64,000 bases of DNA from Mangrovimicrobium sp033283325 (GTDB lineage: Bacteria; Pseudomonadota; Gammaproteobacteria; Pseudomonadales; Halieaceae). Below the pieces are notes generated by a model. It was not told the origin of the DNA. It made no database searches and saw only the letters and a list, made by a program, of their open reading frames with translations. The DNA is taken from positions 310,001 through 374,000 of the forward strand of contig JAWMQO010000002.1 of assembly GCA_033283325.1 (NCBI GenBank), written 5' to 3'. Shown here piece by piece: positions 51,318 to 61,220 of the stretch (its first letter is position 1; each line of letters begins with the position of its first letter). The position numbers and the translations under genes were made by a program.

Positions 51318-51908
51318 TCAGCCCGTGCCGAGGAATTTCTGCACGCCCTCGAAGAACATCTGCACCGAGATGATCACCAGCATCATCCCCATCAGTCGCT
51401 CCACCGCCGTCAGGCCGCGGTCGCCGAGGCTGCGCAGCAGCAGCGGCGCGAACATCAGGATCACCGCACAGGCTGCCCAGGCGCCCACCAGTGCCAGGGT
51501 CCAGTCGAGCATGCGGCCCGGGTTGGAGGTCACCATCAGCATGGACACTGCCAGTGCGGAGGGGCCCGCCACCATCGGGATGGCCAGTGGCACGATAAAG
51601 GGCTCGCCGTCGGGCAGTTGCCCCATGATCCCGTGGGGCGAGGGAAAAATCATGCGCAGGGCGATGAGGAACAGGATGATGGCGCCGGCGATGCTGATCG
51701 ATTCCTGGCGCAAACCGAGCAGGTCGAGCAGCGCCCCGCCACCCCAGAGGAAAATCAGCAGGACTACCAACGCGATCAACAGCTCGCGGATGAGCACGCG
51801 CTGGCGACGGGCGGGATCCACATCCTTGAGCACGGCGAGGAAGACCGGCACGTTGCCCAGGGGGTCCATGACGAACAGGAGCGTAATAAAGGCGGCAGTG
51901 ATTTCCAT
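51318..51908 (-). CDS. MarC/NAAT family inner-membrane protein
   Basis: This is a six-helix membrane protein. The family includes MarC, whose role is unsettled, and neutral amino-acid transporters of Archaea. Typical text is FITLLFVMDPLGNVPVFL at the N-terminus, and PLAIPMVAGPSALAVSMLM in the middle. The ATG at 51908 gives 196 aa (MEITAAFITL); a few codons upstream are open. It starts 48 bp from the divergent TPR-sulfotransferase gene. Confidence 0.88.
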   Translation of the reverse strand: MEITAAFITLLFVMDPLGNVPVFLAVLKDVDPARRQRVLIRELLIALVVLLIFLWGGGALLDLLGLRQESISIAGAIILFLIALRMIFPSPHGIMGQLPDGEPFIVPLAIPMVAGPSALAVSMLMVTSNPGRMLDWTLALVGAWAACAVILMFAPLLLRSLGDRGLTAVERLMGMMLVIISVQMFFEGVQKFLGTG

Positions 51909-51956
51909 GGGATTAAAAGATAGCCTAAGCACACCGGTTTATGCAGCGATTTCATC

Positions 51957-53519
51957 ATGAATAACGGCCAGGCCGACCTCGACTCCATTCGCAGCTTGCT
52001 GCGAGCCGGCGACTACGAAATGGCGCTGGGCCACGCCGCCGAGCTGGTGGACAAACTTCCCGAGCTCTGGGAAGCCTACTTCCTGCTGGGCTGCGCGTGT
52101 CGCGGGCTGGGCGACCTGAACAACGCCCAGATGGCGCTGCGGGGGGTGTTGCAGGCCCAGCCCGATCACCGCGGGGCCCTGCGGGAGCTCACCCAGGTGC
52201 TGGAATACCAGGACGAACTGGAAGCGGCGCTGGCAACTTGCCAGCGTCTGCTTGCCCTCGAGCCCGAAGATGTCGGCGCCGGCCTGAAAGTGGCGGAAAT
52301 ACAGGCGGCTTTGGGTCATTCGGCAGCAGCGGAAGGCAGTTATCGCGCGCTACTGGAAATTCAGCCTTCGAACTTGCCTGCGCTCCTGGGGGCCGGTCAC
52401 GCCGCCCGGGCCCTGGGTCGGCGCGAAGCCGCAATCGATTGTTACCGCCGCGGTCTCGAAGCGCATCCCGCCAGCGGCGCGCTCTGGCACAGCCTGGCTA
52501 ACCTCAAGGATTACCACTTCAGCGAGGTGGAGATCGATGCGCTGGAGCGCGCTGTCGCTGCCAGCGGGGAGGACGCCGCTGCTCTCGGCCTGTGGTTCGC
52601 CCTGGGCAAGGCCTGTGACGATCGCGCCGAGTATGATCGCGCCTGGGACTGCTATCGGCGCGGCAACGCGCTGGGGGAGCGCCTGCGTCCCTGGGACCGC
52701 GGCGCCCACGAGGCGCTGGTCGATGCGTTGATAGAAAATTCCAGTGCCAGGACGCCTGCGGCGGGTGCTGTGACGCCCCAACCAGCCCCCACCCCGATAT
52801 TCATCGTCGGTCTTCCCCGCTCCGGCTCGACCCTGGTGGAGCAGATCCTGGCCAGCCACAGCGCGATCCAGGCAACGCGGGAATTGCCGATTCTGCCGCG
52901 TATCACCCGCAGCTTGCGCTCGCGACGAGACCAGAGCAGGGGCTACCCCGCACTCCTCCCGGAACTGGAAGCGGGTGATTTCGGGTTGCTGGCGGAGGAT
53001 TACCTCGCCAGTGCGATTCCCCACCTGGCCGGGGCTACTCCTTTCTTCATCGACAAGATGCCGAACAATTTTCTGCACCTTGGCCTTATCGACAGGATGT
53101 TCCCCCGCTCGCCAATCGTACATGTCCAGCGCGAGCCGCTGGACGTGTGTGTCGCCAACCTGCGCCACCACTTTGCCCGCGAGCAGAACTTCGCCTATAG
53201 CGAGGAAAACATCGCCCACTATCACAGCCAGTATCGCCGCCTGATGGCCCACTGGGACGCCATACTGCCGGGTCGGATCGTGCATGTGAGCTATGAATCC
53301 CTGGCAAGGGAGCCCGCAAGGGTGATTCCCGCTCTACTGGAAGCTCTCGACCTGCCTTTAGAGCCGGCCTGCCTGGACTTTCACCTGAGCGAGCGCGCGA
53401 TTCAGACCGCGAGTTCGGAGCAGGTGCGCCAGCCCATGTACACCTCTGCGATCGACTACTGGCGCCACTACGAAAACCACCTGGGCGAGTTGCGCAGCCT
53501 GCTGGAAAGCGCTGCCTGA
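51957..53519 (+). CDS. TPR-repeat sulfotransferase
   Basis: This protein has N-terminal tetratricopeptide repeats (about residues 1-235, for example AYFLLGCACRGLGDLNNAQ and AAIDCYRRGLEAHP) joined to a sulfotransferase domain (about 280-500). The PAPS 5'-phosphosulfate loop is IVGLPRSGSTLVEQIL near residues 283-298. The 3'-phosphate region is VHVQREPLDVCVANLRHHF. Bacterial members with this fusion are common next to TonB-receptor loci in marine and sphingomonad genomes. The acceptor (glycan, lipid or tyrosine) is unknown. The length is 520 aa. A bidirectional terminator follows. Confidence 0.88.
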   Translation: MNNGQADLDSIRSLLRAGDYEMALGHAAELVDKLPELWEAYFLLGCACRGLGDLNNAQMALRGVLQAQPDHRGALRELTQVLEYQDELEAALATCQRLLALEPEDVGAGLKVAEIQAALGHSAAAEGSYRALLEIQPSNLPALLGAGHAARALGRREAAIDCYRRGLEAHPASGALWHSLANLKDYHFSEVEIDALERAVAASGEDAAALGLWFALGKACDDRAEYDRAWDCYRRGNALGERLRPWDRGAHEALVDALIENSSARTPAAGAVTPQPAPTPIFIVGLPRSGSTLVEQILASHSAIQATRELPILPRITRSLRSRRDQSRGYPALLPELEAGDFGLLAEDYLASAIPHLAGATPFFIDKMPNNFLHLGLIDRMFPRSPIVHVQREPLDVCVANLRHHFAREQNFAYSEENIAHYHSQYRRLMAHWDAILPGRIVHVSYESLAREPARVIPALLEALDLPLEPACLDFHLSERAIQTASSEQVRQPMYTSAIDYWRHYENHLGELRSLLESAA

Positions 53520-53577
53520 TCCATGGCCCTTGCGCGGACTAAACCACGGGCCAGGCCAGGGAATTTGGAGCAGGCAT

Positions 53578-53613
53578 AAAAAAAGCCCGCAACGTAAGTT
53601 GCGGGCTTTTTTG
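53578..53613. terminator. bidirectional intrinsic terminator
   Basis: The stem AAAGCCCGCAAC and GTTGCGGGCTTT with a GTAA loop has an A-run before and a T-run after, so it can terminate transcripts of both the sulfotransferase gene and the facing TonB-receptor gene. Confidence 0.92.
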
Positions 53614-53649
53614 TATCAGGTGCCGGCCGGGGCCGGCTCCCATAAGCGC

Positions 53650-56346
53650 TTAGAAGCGCAGGGTCACACGACCGTAGTACTCGCGGCCAATCGCATCGTA
53701 GAACGACTGGTTGTACTCGGGCCAACCGGTTTCGGTCGGGTCCTCGTTCGGGCCTTCGTCGGTCACGTTGTTGACACCGAGCTGGACGCTCCAGTTGTCG
53801 GTGATGTCCCAACCGCCGGACAGGTTCAGCTTCCACTGGTCGTCAACGGTTTCACCGCCTTCGATCTCACCCGGATCGAAGAAGCGGGCGTTGAAACCTT
53901 CCATTTCACCCAGGTAGGTGACGAAGGCAGTGGCGTAGAACGAATCCAGGTACCAGTTCAGGGTGAAGTTGGCTTTCCACTCGGGAACAGAGCCTTCATC
54001 GAGGTAGTCGATCACGGGATCGGCTTCGGTGAACTGGTCGTCGTAGGTCATCATGTAGGTGGCGTTAGCCTTGAATACCCACATACCCAGCGCGCTGTCC
54101 ATGCTATAGCTCATCGCCATGTCCAGACCTTCCGATTCCAGGAACGACAGGTTCTGGGCGGTGGCGTTGATCACGTCGATGAAGCCGGTGGTCGGGTTAC
54201 GGGTGATCAGGCTGCCGTAGGTGGCCGGGTCGTTGGCGATGGTCTGTGAGTCAATCTCGTTGACGATGTCTTCGATTTCGATGCTCCACCAATCGAGAGA
54301 CAGCTGCCAGTCACCGGCGAATTCGAACTCGTAGACCGCACCGACGTTCCAGCTGGTGCCGGTTTCGGCGTCGAGATCCGGGTTGGCGCCAGAGTTGGAG
54401 TCGATGTAGAGCTCACCGTTACAGGCGGCGATGCTGCTGCCCGGGCCGATGGTGCCGCCGGCGTTCTCACAACCCTGCGGGTCAGTGATCTGCTGGAAGC
54501 CGAATACCGGGTCGCCGTAGACGCGTGCCAGGTCGGGAGCGCGGAAGGTCTCACCCCAGCTGGCACGCAGCAGGAGGGAGTCAACCGGGCGCCATGAACC
54601 GGAGAACTGGAACACGGTGCTGTCACCGAAGTCGCTGTAGTCGTCGTAACGTACCGCGCCGCTGACTTCAACGCTGTCGAATACCGGGATCAGGACCTCG
54701 CCGTAAACGGAGTCCCAGTCACGGGTGCCGGAACCGCCGGATGCGCCGGTGGAGAGGATTTCGTTGTTCTTGGAGGCCTCATCGGCATCACGCTTGAAAT
54801 ACTCTTTGTAGGTTTCGATACCGGCTGCGTACTTCACCATGCCCGCGGGAGCTTCGAAGATGTCGCCGGAGAAGGTCAGGTAGCCGCCCATCAGGGTGGA
54901 CTCGTCTTTCGCCGTCGGGTTGTAGCGGGTGGCCGCAACGTCGGAAGCAGCGATCGGCTTCAGCAGGGAGTTACCGTTGGCACCGTTGGTTTCACCAATG
55001 ATGTAACGGAAGAAGCTCTCCGCGCTGGCGTAGCCGGGGGAGTTGGTGTTGAGCGCCTGGCGGCCCCAGTTGTAGCCCAGTGCCCAGTCGTGTGAATCGA
55101 ACAGGGTGCCGGTCAGCTCGGTGGCGAAACGGAAGTTGTCGGTTTCGTAGTCATCGGTACGGGGACCGTACTCTACCGCACGACGGGTGTAGTAGTAGCC
55201 GCCGTCCGCAAGGTCAGCGAAGTCGCCGTCGAAGGCGGTTGCCTGATCGAGGAAGGCGTTGCTGCCGGAACGATCGGAAATCGCTTCAACCATGCCGTTT
55301 TCGACGTAGAAGGTGTACTCGTCTATCGGCATCATTTCGATTTCGCGGTGGGTGTTGGAGCGCGTGTAGTTCAGAGTCGTTTTCAGTGACATGGTGTCGC
55401 TGAAGTCGAAGCGGTTGCGCAGCATGGTGGACAGGCGATCCTGTTCCGGCATCAGGTGGCGGTAGTTGGTACGGTTAAAGCCACAGATGTTGGTGCCGGG
55501 GATGATGTCCCAGGGCTGCATACCACGCGAGAGACATTCCTCGGGGTCCAGCGTTTTCACCGGCAGGCCGGAGAAGGAGCGCAGGGACGCACCGTAGGAG
55601 CTGTAGGAACCCCACTGGTTGTCGAAGGCGAAGTCGTCGCCGATGTCGAAGTCTTTACGCTGGTTGGCGAAAAGGTCGTCCATGTTTTCGTATTCGAGGA
55701 AGAACATGGTTGAGGACTTTTCAGTGCTGGTACCGGCGATGATGGACGCGGTAGCAGTCGCGCGACCGCCCTGGTCGGTGTCGGAACCGCGAACGGAAAC
55801 TTCCACGCCGTCGAAATCATCTTTCATGATGATGTTGATAACACCACCCATGGCGTCCGCGCCGTAAATCGCAGAGGCGCCAGAGGTCAGCACCTCGATG
55901 CGCTCGATCGCACCGATGGGAATGTTCGCGGTGTCGGTGAAGGTGATGGTGCCACCCGCGCCGATCGGGAAGGAGGGAACACGCAGACCGTCGATCAGCG
56001 TCAGCGAGCGGCCGAGGCCGGCGCCGCGCAGGTCAATGCCGGATGCGGAAGGTGTGAAACCGAAGCCTTCCTGCTGGGTCAGCGACCCGCCGGTGTTCTG
56101 GGTCAGGCTGTTCAGCACGTCCTGGGTGCTGACGAAGCCCTGGCTCTTGATTGCCTCGGAGTCAACGGATATCACCGGCGTGGGGCCGGTGAACTGGTCC
56201 CGGGCGATGCGGGAGCCGGTTACTACCACTTCCTCCACCTGGTCCATTTCGCTGTCCTGCGCCATGGCGAATTGCGGCAGGAGTGCCGCTGCGCCCAGGC
56301 CCATCGCGGTGGAGACCGCGAGAGTGAGACGATTTTTCCTCAACAT
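53650..56346 (-). CDS. TonB-dependent outer-membrane receptor
   Basis: This 22-strand outer-membrane transporter is energised by TonB, with unknown substrate. A signal peptide (residues 1-29, ending AMAQ) is followed by the TonB-box region EEVVVTGSRIARDQ. The plug domain comes next (DVLNSLTQNTGGSLT, GIDLRGAGLGRSLTLIDG, IERIEVLTSGASAIYGADAMGG). The barrel ends in a terminal Phe (EYYGRVTLRF). It has no STN domain. The ATG at 56346 gives 898 aa; the frame is open 108 bases upstream. This subclass is abundant in Cellvibrionales, Shewanella and Caulobacter. It may be co-regulated with the next receptor but is not obviously in its operon. Confidence 0.93.
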   Translation of the reverse strand: MLRKNRLTLAVSTAMGLGAAALLPQFAMAQDSEMDQVEEVVVTGSRIARDQFTGPTPVISVDSEAIKSQGFVSTQDVLNSLTQNTGGSLTQQEGFGFTPSASGIDLRGAGLGRSLTLIDGLRVPSFPIGAGGTITFTDTANIPIGAIERIEVLTSGASAIYGADAMGGVINIIMKDDFDGVEVSVRGSDTDQGGRATATASIIAGTSTEKSSTMFFLEYENMDDLFANQRKDFDIGDDFAFDNQWGSYSSYGASLRSFSGLPVKTLDPEECLSRGMQPWDIIPGTNICGFNRTNYRHLMPEQDRLSTMLRNRFDFSDTMSLKTTLNYTRSNTHREIEMMPIDEYTFYVENGMVEAISDRSGSNAFLDQATAFDGDFADLADGGYYYTRRAVEYGPRTDDYETDNFRFATELTGTLFDSHDWALGYNWGRQALNTNSPGYASAESFFRYIIGETNGANGNSLLKPIAASDVAATRYNPTAKDESTLMGGYLTFSGDIFEAPAGMVKYAAGIETYKEYFKRDADEASKNNEILSTGASGGSGTRDWDSVYGEVLIPVFDSVEVSGAVRYDDYSDFGDSTVFQFSGSWRPVDSLLLRASWGETFRAPDLARVYGDPVFGFQQITDPQGCENAGGTIGPGSSIAACNGELYIDSNSGANPDLDAETGTSWNVGAVYEFEFAGDWQLSLDWWSIEIEDIVNEIDSQTIANDPATYGSLITRNPTTGFIDVINATAQNLSFLESEGLDMAMSYSMDSALGMWVFKANATYMMTYDDQFTEADPVIDYLDEGSVPEWKANFTLNWYLDSFYATAFVTYLGEMEGFNARFFDPGEIEGGETVDDQWKLNLSGGWDITDNWSVQLGVNNVTDEGPNEDPTETGWPEYNQSFYDAIGREYYGRVTLRF

Positions 56347-56547
56347 ATGAAATACCCCTGTTGTATGTTCATTTAGCTGTGAGGTGGCCGCGGATAGCCA
56401 CTGTACACTCAATGTAAACGAAGAATCGGAGTGGGGCCTCAAGGGAGGTGGCAAATTTGTGACATATTCACAAAATACGTCGGGAACTTGTCAAAGTACC
56501 AGAAATTCACCCTGAGGAAGCCCGGGTAAGTCCCTGAAATAGAAAGA

Positions 56548-57018
56548 CTACTTTATTTTTTTGACACCGACCGAACGGCCGCTGGCGAGGTGTTCCATCT
56601 CAAAGAAGCCGAAGGAATTGCGTCGAATGACGACTTTTGTTTCTTCGCCCCGATAATAGAAGCGACCGCTGATGCGCTGCTGCCAGACTTCGCCGTTGTC
56701 CAGATGGAAGCGGGTCTTGCCCGTCCAGCCGCTGAAAGGGGGTTTCACGTGGGCGGTCAGCCCGGTGTCCCGTTCGATGGCCTTTACCGCGTCGGAATCT
56801 TTGCGCAACTGGGGCGCTTCCCAGGCAGTGTAGCGGATCAGCCACTCGTTCAGGGCCTCCCGTTCTGCCGGGCTGAGCTTCTGCAGGCCGGCGTCCCGGT
56901 ATTCCTGCTCGGACATCAGTTCCTGCACGCCGGGGAAGTCATCAGCTGCAGGAACCATCGTCGCCGGCAGCAGGACGGCGGGCAGGGCGATGAGTTTCAG
57001 TAATCGGCGCATACGCAT
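56548..57018 (-). CDS. secreted protein of unknown function
   Basis: I do not recognise a named family. The 156-aa product has a signal peptide (residues 1-25, ending VPAA), a short helical part (FPGVQELMSEQEYRDAGLQK, with LSPAEREALNEWL) and a C-terminal beta-rich part around GWTGKTRFHLDNGEVWQQR that looks SH3-like. The ribosome binding site GGAGGAA is strong. It starts 10 bp after the signalling TonB receptor and is probably co-transcribed with it, so a periplasmic accessory role in uptake is possible. The gap to the next gene (56347-56547) holds no gene. Confidence 0.72.
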   Translation of the reverse strand: MRMRRLLKLIALPAVLLPATMVPAADDFPGVQELMSEQEYRDAGLQKLSPAEREALNEWLIRYTAWEAPQLRKDSDAVKAIERDTGLTAHVKPPFSGWTGKTRFHLDNGEVWQQRISGRFYYRGEETKVVIRRNSFGFFEMEHLASGRSVGVKKIK

Positions 57019-57028
57019 GTTTCCTCCC

Positions 57029-60004
57029 TCAAAAGCGCTGGCTCAGCCGGGTGTACCAGAAGCGGCCCTTGAGGTCGTGGGTCCGGCCGTCGATGTTATC
57101 GTTAAAGGCGGAGACTGCCAAAGGCGCGTCGGTATCGAAAAGGTTGTCGATGCCCAGGGTCAGTCGCAGTCCCTTGAGCAGGTCGAGCCGGTAGTTGAGC
57201 TGCAGGTCGTGGACCCACCAGCTGTCGATCTGCCGGGTCCGGGTGCTCTCGGGTACCTGTTCGCGCATGCTGTCCACGTAGTGCACCTGGTAGCTCGCCT
57301 GCCAGCGCTCGCGGCTCCAGTTCAGGCCCAGCTGCAGTTTCCATTCGGGAATCCCCCCCAGGCCCTCGGAAGCTTCGTCGCGGAAGGTGCCGGCAATGTC
57401 CAGTTCCGGCGCGTTGGCATCCTGCTGTGACAGGTACTCGGCGATCCAGCTGGCGCTGCCGCTGAGGCCGAATTGCCCGTAGCTGCCCCTGCCGAGATTC
57501 CAGTCGAGGCCGAAGTCGGCGCCGCTGACCCGGCGGCGGCCGATATTCAGGTTGCTGGCCCGCACCAGTTGGAGGTTGCCCATCGCGTCCCGTTCCACCA
57601 GCTCGGTGAAGCTGCCATTGCGCGCGTTCTGCGTGACCACGTACTGCGCGCTGGCGGCCACCACGTCGCGTTGCTCGATGCGAAAGAGATCGGCGCTGAG
57701 GGAGAAACCGGGGATGCCTGGGGGGGTCCACACCAGGCCCATTCCCCAGGTGTCGGAAGTCTCCGGTTCCAGCTCCGGGTTGCCGCCCTCGAGGGTGAGG
57801 AACTGGTTCAGGCTGGGGTCTGATTGCACTGTGCAGCCGGGAAGGGCGGCGACGTTCTCCGCCAGGGCGCAGGGGTCGTTGATGAAGGCCTGGTTCTCGG
57901 TGACGCCTTCGTAGAGTTCGTTCAGGCTGGGGGCGCGAAACCCGCTGGCATAGCTGGCGCGCAGCACGAGGGCGGGGCTGGTCTGCCAGCGCAGCGCGAT
58001 TCCGGGGTTGCTGGTGGCGCCGAAGTCGCTGTAGTGGGAGAAGCGCAGCGCTGCCTCGAGCTCGATACTGGCCAGTCCGTCCGCGCTTTCCCAGACCGGC
58101 AGCAGCAGTTCCGAGAAAACCTCCGTAATGTTGCGTTCGCCCCGCGTTGGTTCGAAGTTGGTGGCACCGATCACACTGGTAGAGGCGAGCAGCGGCCCCG
58201 GTTGCTTGCTGGTGGACTCGCGCCGGTGTTCCATGCCGAACGCGATATCGGCCCGTCCCGCGGGCAGCGCCGGAATGGCGCGGGCAAAGCTGAGACTGGT
58301 GGAGGACAGCTCATAGTAGCCGCTGACCCTGCCGCGGGTAGAAATGTAATCGACCTGCGCGGCATCCAGGCTGCCGGCCGGCCCGGCGAGGTCCACCGCG
58401 ACGCAGTCGTCCAGCGGCGGGCCCTGGCAGTCGGCTGCGGGCCCGATGGCGCGGCGCAGGTGATCGGCGTTGACGATGGCGCTGTTGGTTTCGCTGGCCT
58501 CGCTGCGGCTCCAGTTGTAGGCCAGCTCCCACTGCCAGTCGGTCCACAGGCCTTCCAGGGCGGCTCCGGCGCGAATCACCTCTGATTCGTTGCGCTGGCG
58601 GCGATCGGGGAATTCCACCAACCTCCGGCGTACGTCATTCAGGGGCTGGCCGAAGTCGTTGTAGGGGTTGTCGGCAGCCACCACCAGTGGTTCCTGCTGG
58701 AAGGCGCTGAAAATGGGCGTCGGCGCCAGCACCGCCTCCGCATCGGTCTTCAGGTAGCTGAATTCGGCAAGGCCGGTAACCCATTCGCTGAAGTCGTAAC
58801 TGCCGTTGGCGTAAAGGTTGGCTCGCTCGAAGGGTACCACCGCGGTGGTGTACTGCTGGTAGTTGAACAGGTCTTCGTTGCTTGCGGGGCGATAACCGTC
58901 GGGCGTCGCGATCAGCGGGGCCTGTCCGGGCAGCGCTACCCGGGCGTCCGGGGTGGCGCTGGAGCGCTGGTCGGTGCCCCCCAGTGGGCGGGTGTCGGCG
59001 GAAGCGGATACCCGGCGGTCGCGGCTGAATATCGGGTCCTGCTGGTAGAGGGACGCGCTGACGAAGAGCGAGCCCTCGCCGAGGGTTGTGCCGTACTGCA
59101 GGGTCTGGGTGCTGGTCTCCAGGTCGCCGCGCTCGGTGGCGCCGTAGTAGGCCTCGGCGAGAAAACCGTGGAAGTCCCGGCGGGTGATGATATTGATCAC
59201 GCCGGCGATGGCGTCCGAGCCGTAGACCGCCGATGCGCCGTCCTTGAGTATCTCGATACGCTCGACCGCAGCGGGGGAGATGCTGTTGAGGTCCACCGCG
59301 TCGCCCGCGAGGCCGTCGTTGGCGACGCGCCTGCCGTTGATCAGCACCAGGGTGTTGTTGGCGGGCAGTCCGCGCAGGGTGACGGTGGCAGTTCCGTCTC
59401 CGCCGTTGGAGATGGCTGTGCTGGTGGCATTGCCGGATACGGCGGGCACGAATTTCAGCAGCTCACCGATATTCTGCGCGCCGCTCAACTCGATTTCACT
59501 GCGGGTATAGATCTCCACCGGCGCGCCCCCGGTGTAATTGGCCCGGCGTATCCGCGAGCCGGTCACCCGGGTGCCGTAGACGTAGGTCTCCTCGAGGCCG
59601 GGAACATAGACCGGGTACTTTGCCAGCAGATAGTCCGGTCCCGGGCAGGCCCCGTTCTCCTGGACGCAGCGCTGCGGAAAGACCGCGATGACACGCTTGT
59701 CCACCAGCTCCCAGGTCAGCCCGGTGTCCTCCAGCAGGCGGCCCAGCGCCGCCTCCAGGGTGAACGTCCCCGCCAGTGACTGGGCGCCGCGTCCGCGCAG
59801 CGCGTGATCGGAGAAAACAATGGAGAGTTGGCTCTGCCGGCTGAACTGGATCAGGGCAGTAGAGAGCTGGGGGGCGTCGATCTGCAGTCGGAAGCTGTCC
59901 GCGGCAGCCAGGGACGGGCTGCTCAAACTCAGGGCGGCATGCAGCAGTGCAGTGCCGATCAGCCCGCGCGCGCCCCGCCATCGGGTGTTGGTAAAGGCTT
60001 CCAA
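57029..60004 (-). CDS. TonB-dependent receptor with N-terminal signalling (STN) domain
   Basis: This is an outer-membrane transporter that also signals to the adjacent FecR. A signal peptide (to about residue 34) is followed by the STN/secretin-like domain (about 40-110: LSTALIQFSRQSQLSIVF, then LAGTFTLEAALGRLLEDTGLTW). Then come the plug (GELLKFVPAVSGNATSTAIS, VTLRGLPANNTLVLINGRRV) and a barrel ending in Phe (YTRLSQRF). The length is 991 aa. The start is TTG at 60004, the only candidate upstream of the signal. The substrate is not deducible. It lies downstream of fecI-fecR-like genes in the same direction. Confidence 0.93.
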   Translation of the reverse strand: MEAFTNTRWRGARGLIGTALLHAALSLSSPSLAAADSFRLQIDAPQLSTALIQFSRQSQLSIVFSDHALRGRGAQSLAGTFTLEAALGRLLEDTGLTWELVDKRVIAVFPQRCVQENGACPGPDYLLAKYPVYVPGLEETYVYGTRVTGSRIRRANYTGGAPVEIYTRSEIELSGAQNIGELLKFVPAVSGNATSTAISNGGDGTATVTLRGLPANNTLVLINGRRVANDGLAGDAVDLNSISPAAVERIEILKDGASAVYGSDAIAGVINIITRRDFHGFLAEAYYGATERGDLETSTQTLQYGTTLGEGSLFVSASLYQQDPIFSRDRRVSASADTRPLGGTDQRSSATPDARVALPGQAPLIATPDGYRPASNEDLFNYQQYTTAVVPFERANLYANGSYDFSEWVTGLAEFSYLKTDAEAVLAPTPIFSAFQQEPLVVAADNPYNDFGQPLNDVRRRLVEFPDRRQRNESEVIRAGAALEGLWTDWQWELAYNWSRSEASETNSAIVNADHLRRAIGPAADCQGPPLDDCVAVDLAGPAGSLDAAQVDYISTRGRVSGYYELSSTSLSFARAIPALPAGRADIAFGMEHRRESTSKQPGPLLASTSVIGATNFEPTRGERNITEVFSELLLPVWESADGLASIELEAALRFSHYSDFGATSNPGIALRWQTSPALVLRASYASGFRAPSLNELYEGVTENQAFINDPCALAENVAALPGCTVQSDPSLNQFLTLEGGNPELEPETSDTWGMGLVWTPPGIPGFSLSADLFRIEQRDVVAASAQYVVTQNARNGSFTELVERDAMGNLQLVRASNLNIGRRRVSGADFGLDWNLGRGSYGQFGLSGSASWIAEYLSQQDANAPELDIAGTFRDEASEGLGGIPEWKLQLGLNWSRERWQASYQVHYVDSMREQVPESTRTRQIDSWWVHDLQLNYRLDLLKGLRLTLGIDNLFDTDAPLAVSAFNDNIDGRTHDLKGRFWYTRLSQRF

Positions 60005-60112
60005 GTGAGATATCGCCCGCCGCGAAAGCGGCCGCTGCCGCTGTGGATTCCTGTTACGTGAAGGCGGGAATTGTAACCCGAGGAGGGGGCAAAGGGGCTA
60101 GTAAGGCTGCCC

Positions 60113-61084
60113 CTATTGGGTTTTGAGCAACTGTACGGTGTTTTCGTCGAGTTGCTGGGCCTCGAGATCCAGGCTCAGCTCGAGTGCGCGCAGGATGGAC
60201 TGGGGCTGGTCGAGGTCGAAAACCCCGGAGACGGCAAGCGAGGCCATGCCGGGTGAACCGAGCAGGTAGGTGGTTTCATGGTAGCGCTCCAGTTGGGCGA
60301 TCAATTCCGGCAGCGGCATGCCGCGGGCGACCAGGCGGCCCTCACGCCAGGCCAGCTGGCGCTTCACGGTGTCCTCTTCGAACTGGTCGACTTCCCAAGC
60401 GGTGCCGATGGCGCGCAGGTACTGGTTGCGGTGGAGGATCTCCACGCTGGGAGCGCGGCTGCCGGTCGTTCCGGTCTCGTTCACCCGCACCACACCCTCG
60501 GTAACGGTGACTTCGGTGGCGTCGTTGTGGCGGTAGACGTCAAATGCGGTGCCCAGTGCAGTGACCCGGGTTTCACCGGCGTCGACCTGGAAGGGCCGCC
60601 CGGGATTCTTGCGCACCGAGAACCAGGCCTGGCCGCGGCGCAGGACAATCTGGCGGGTCTCGTCGCTGTAGTTCACCCGGATAAGGGTGTCGGTATTCAG
60701 CAGGGCCTGCGAGCCATCGGGCAGGGTGACTTCCAGGCGCTCACCCATGGCGGTGCGAAAGACCTGTTCGGCCGGGGCATCGCCGGTTGACGGCCAGAAG
60801 ATAATGGCCAGCAAGAGGGTCGCGGCCAGGGCTACGGCGCTGGGAATCCAGCGTCGGCTCAGGGCCGGGGTCGGGGCCGGCAGCGGCTGGGCCTGCAGGA
60901 TATCGCCGAGTTCGCTCCAGAGGCTTTGCGCTTCGTCCATGGCGTGTCGGTTGGCAGCGCTGTCGTTCAACCACAACGCAAAAGCCTGCCGATCGGCGTC
61001 CGTGGCCGAATCCGCGCGCAGGCGCGAAATCCAGGCCAGAGCCGCGTCCAGCGCTTCGCTGTTGCTGTCTGCAGTCGTGTTCAC
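60113..61084 (-). CDS. FecR-family anti-sigma regulator
   Basis: This inner-membrane sensor holds or activates the ECF sigma factor encoded just upstream and reads the STN domain of the receptor. It has a cytoplasmic N-terminal domain (about residues 1-75, with FALWLNDSAANRHAMDEAQ). One membrane helix follows (about 83-100), then the periplasmic FecR domain with GERLEVTLPDGSQALLNTDT and GTAFDVYRHNDATEVTVTEG. A C-terminal STN-like segment ends with LDENTVQLLKTQ. The length is 323 aa. The start is GTG at 61084. The spacing to the sigma gene is 136 bp. Confidence 0.93.
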   Translation of the reverse strand: MNTTADSNSEALDAALAWISRLRADSATDADRQAFALWLNDSAANRHAMDEAQSLWSELGDILQAQPLPAPTPALSRRWIPSAVALAATLLLAIIFWPSTGDAPAEQVFRTAMGERLEVTLPDGSQALLNTDTLIRVNYSDETRQIVLRRGQAWFSVRKNPGRPFQVDAGETRVTALGTAFDVYRHNDATEVTVTEGVVRVNETGTTGSRAPSVEILHRNQYLRAIGTAWEVDQFEEDTVKRQLAWREGRLVARGMPLPELIAQLERYHETTYLLGSPGMASLAVSGVFDLDQPQSILRALELSLDLEAQQLDENTVQLLKTQ

Positions 61085-61220
61085 CTTACGTTCGTTTCCC
61101 TACGTTTACCGGGTCGCTTGCTCGCGGTTGTCCTGCGCCCGGAATTGGATCGTTGTGTCATTGAGACGAGCGGGGTGCCCGAAACCTCAATTCGCCCTTT
61201 GCCAAATGTTACTTTTCCCT

